The notes under the pieces are model-generated. The model saw nothing but the letters and a program-made list of their open reading frames with translations, searched no databases and had not been told where the DNA came from. A stretch of 5,650 nucleotides of DNA from Dehalococcoidia bacterium (lineage in GTDB: Bacteria > Chloroflexota > Dehalococcoidia > Tepidiformales > Tepidiformaceae), in NCBI GenBank assembly GCA_009838385.1, contig VXRS01000084.1, forward strand, positions 1 through 5,650. The letters are read 5' to 3'. Positions 5,115-5,650 of the stretch are shown here, piece by piece (the first letter of the stretch is position 1; each line of letters opens with the position of its first letter). The position numbers were made by a program, and so were the translations under genes.

Positions 5115-5650
5115 CTAGTACGTGACGAAGCTGCCCTCGGCGGTCTGGAGGTGATGGGTGTCGTTCAAGCTCTGGAGTGCACGGCTGTGGCCCTTGGCGA
5201 GAACCACGTGCACTGAGGTGTGCGCCGGCCGGAAGAACATGTCGAAGTCCGTTGCGATGACGTAACCCGTGTAGGCGTTGATCACGCCCCCGTGGCAGGC
5301 GATCACGACTCGCGCCGTCTCGTCGGCGTGCCTCGCGATGATCCCCTCGATGGCGTTCACGACACGTTTCTGGAACTCCGCGCTCGGCTCCGTCAGCGGG
5401 AACACGTCCCACGATCGCTCCCGCGCCATCCGCTTCCGCAGCCCCGCCAGGTAGTCGATGCCCAGCGCCTCCGCCGCCGTCTGGTCGCGCGGAACATCGC
5501 GGAACATCCCGATCTCCTGCAGGTCGTCGATCACGACCGGCTCAAGCCCGTGGTGCCCCCCGATCGCCGCTCCCGTGTCGAACGCGCGCCGCATCCCGCT
5601 TGAGTACAGGGCATCGACCCGCTCCGTCGCGAACCGCTCGCCCACCAGCC
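5115..5650 (-). CDS. Histidine phosphatase family protein (phosphoglycerate mutase-like), 5' end outside window
   Basis: The frame is open from the right edge to TAG (5117-5115), giving about 177 residues. The N-terminal strand with the phosphorylated His in the R-H-G motif is beyond the edge, probably 20-30 residues upstream. Visible family marks, counted from the GTG codon at 5645, are Y-S-S-G-M-R-R-A (14-21, a substrate-binding Arg), the acidic segment L-Q-E-I-G (42-46) and the second catalytic His in V-I-A-C-H-G-G-V-I-N (114-123, H118). The GTG at 5645 is probably internal because the open frame continues past it and the family needs the upstream part. Members include cofactor-dependent phosphoglycerate mutases, CobC/alpha-ribazole phosphatases and broad-specificity phosphatases; the fragment does not separate these. 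The gene converges on the threonine ammonia-lyase gene with only 14 bases between the stops, so it is transcribed independently of it. Confidence 0.87.
   Translation of the reverse strand, partial: LVGERFATERVDALYSSGMRRAFDTGAAIGGHHGLEPVVIDDLQEIGMFRDVPRDQTAAEALGIDYLAGLRKRMARERSWDVFPLTEPSAEFQKRVVNAIEGIIARHADETARVVIACHGGVINAYTGYVIATDFDMFFRPAHTSVHVVLAKGHSRALQSLNDTHHLQTAEGSFVTY
5488..5507. repeat. Tandem 10-bp direct repeat inside the histidine phosphatase gene
   Basis: CGCGGAACAT occurs twice back to back. On the coding strand it covers M-F-R-D-V-P-R around residues 47-53 of the fragment. The unit is not a multiple of three, yet frames before and after it both encode family-conserved sequence, so it is not a recent frame-breaking duplication. 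Confidence 0.7.

Noticed and set aside
3430..5412. Very long open frame (660 codons) on the minus strand opposite the zinc protein and threonine ammonia-lyase
   Set aside because: It is antisense to two genes with clear family motifs and its translation is Arg/Gly/Ala-rich without recognisable motifs. Long antisense frames are expected at this GC content.
1..5650. tRNA/rRNA genes, CRISPR repeats, insertion sequence ends, attachment sites
   Set aside because: No cloverleaf with CCA-proximal TTC signature, no regularly spaced repeats, no transposase-like protein and no terminal inverted repeats were seen by eye.

Overview
The window is gene-dense, GC-rich bacterial chromosome with strong G/C preference at third codon positions. 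It holds seven protein genes, no RNA genes, no mobile elements and no CRISPR. The character of the proteins (human-UMPS-like PyrE, a split MaoC pair beside an SDR, a Cys-rich zinc protein) would fit Chloroflexota (Dehalococcoidia-like) or another GC-rich environmental lineage. That placement is an impression from memory, not a demonstrated assignment.

Layout. (1) 1-1399, plus strand: the 3' two thirds of a glyoxylate/hydroxypyruvate reductase, then an orotate phosphoribosyltransferase (OPRT)-family protein. The second gene has no usable ATG in its own frame. Its best start is a CTG at 755 behind a GGGAGG Shine-Dalgarno, and a 14-codon ORF at 714-758 with its own GGAG ends on the overlapping CTGA. 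(2) 1423-3316, minus strand: a compact three-gene operon read from right to left, made of a non-catalytic hot-dog (FAS1-like dehydratase) subunit, a catalytic MaoC hot-dog subunit and an SDR oxidoreductase. Together they form a split version of an (R)-specific hydratase plus 3-hydroxyacyl dehydrogenase/ketoreductase unit acting on acyl-CoA or acyl-ACP. A candidate promoter sits at 3348-3376. (3) 3432-5100, plus strand: a 134-residue protein with two copies of the same Cys/His spacing, joined by an ATGA overlap to an ACT-domain threonine ammonia-lyase. The lyase reading frame is broken by one missing base in a run of five C. (4) 5115-5650, minus strand: the C-terminal part of a histidine-phosphatase-family protein that runs off the right edge.

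The genes do not form one pathway. The coherent functional unit is the minus-strand hydratase/SDR operon. The zinc-protein/threonine-deaminase pair is a second co-translated unit whose logic is unknown. The most interesting points are the OPRT-like protein that lacks the catalytic-loop lysines, its start region, the duplicated zinc-finger protein coupled to threonine deaminase, and the frameshift in the deaminase. I saw no obvious new defence or mobile system.
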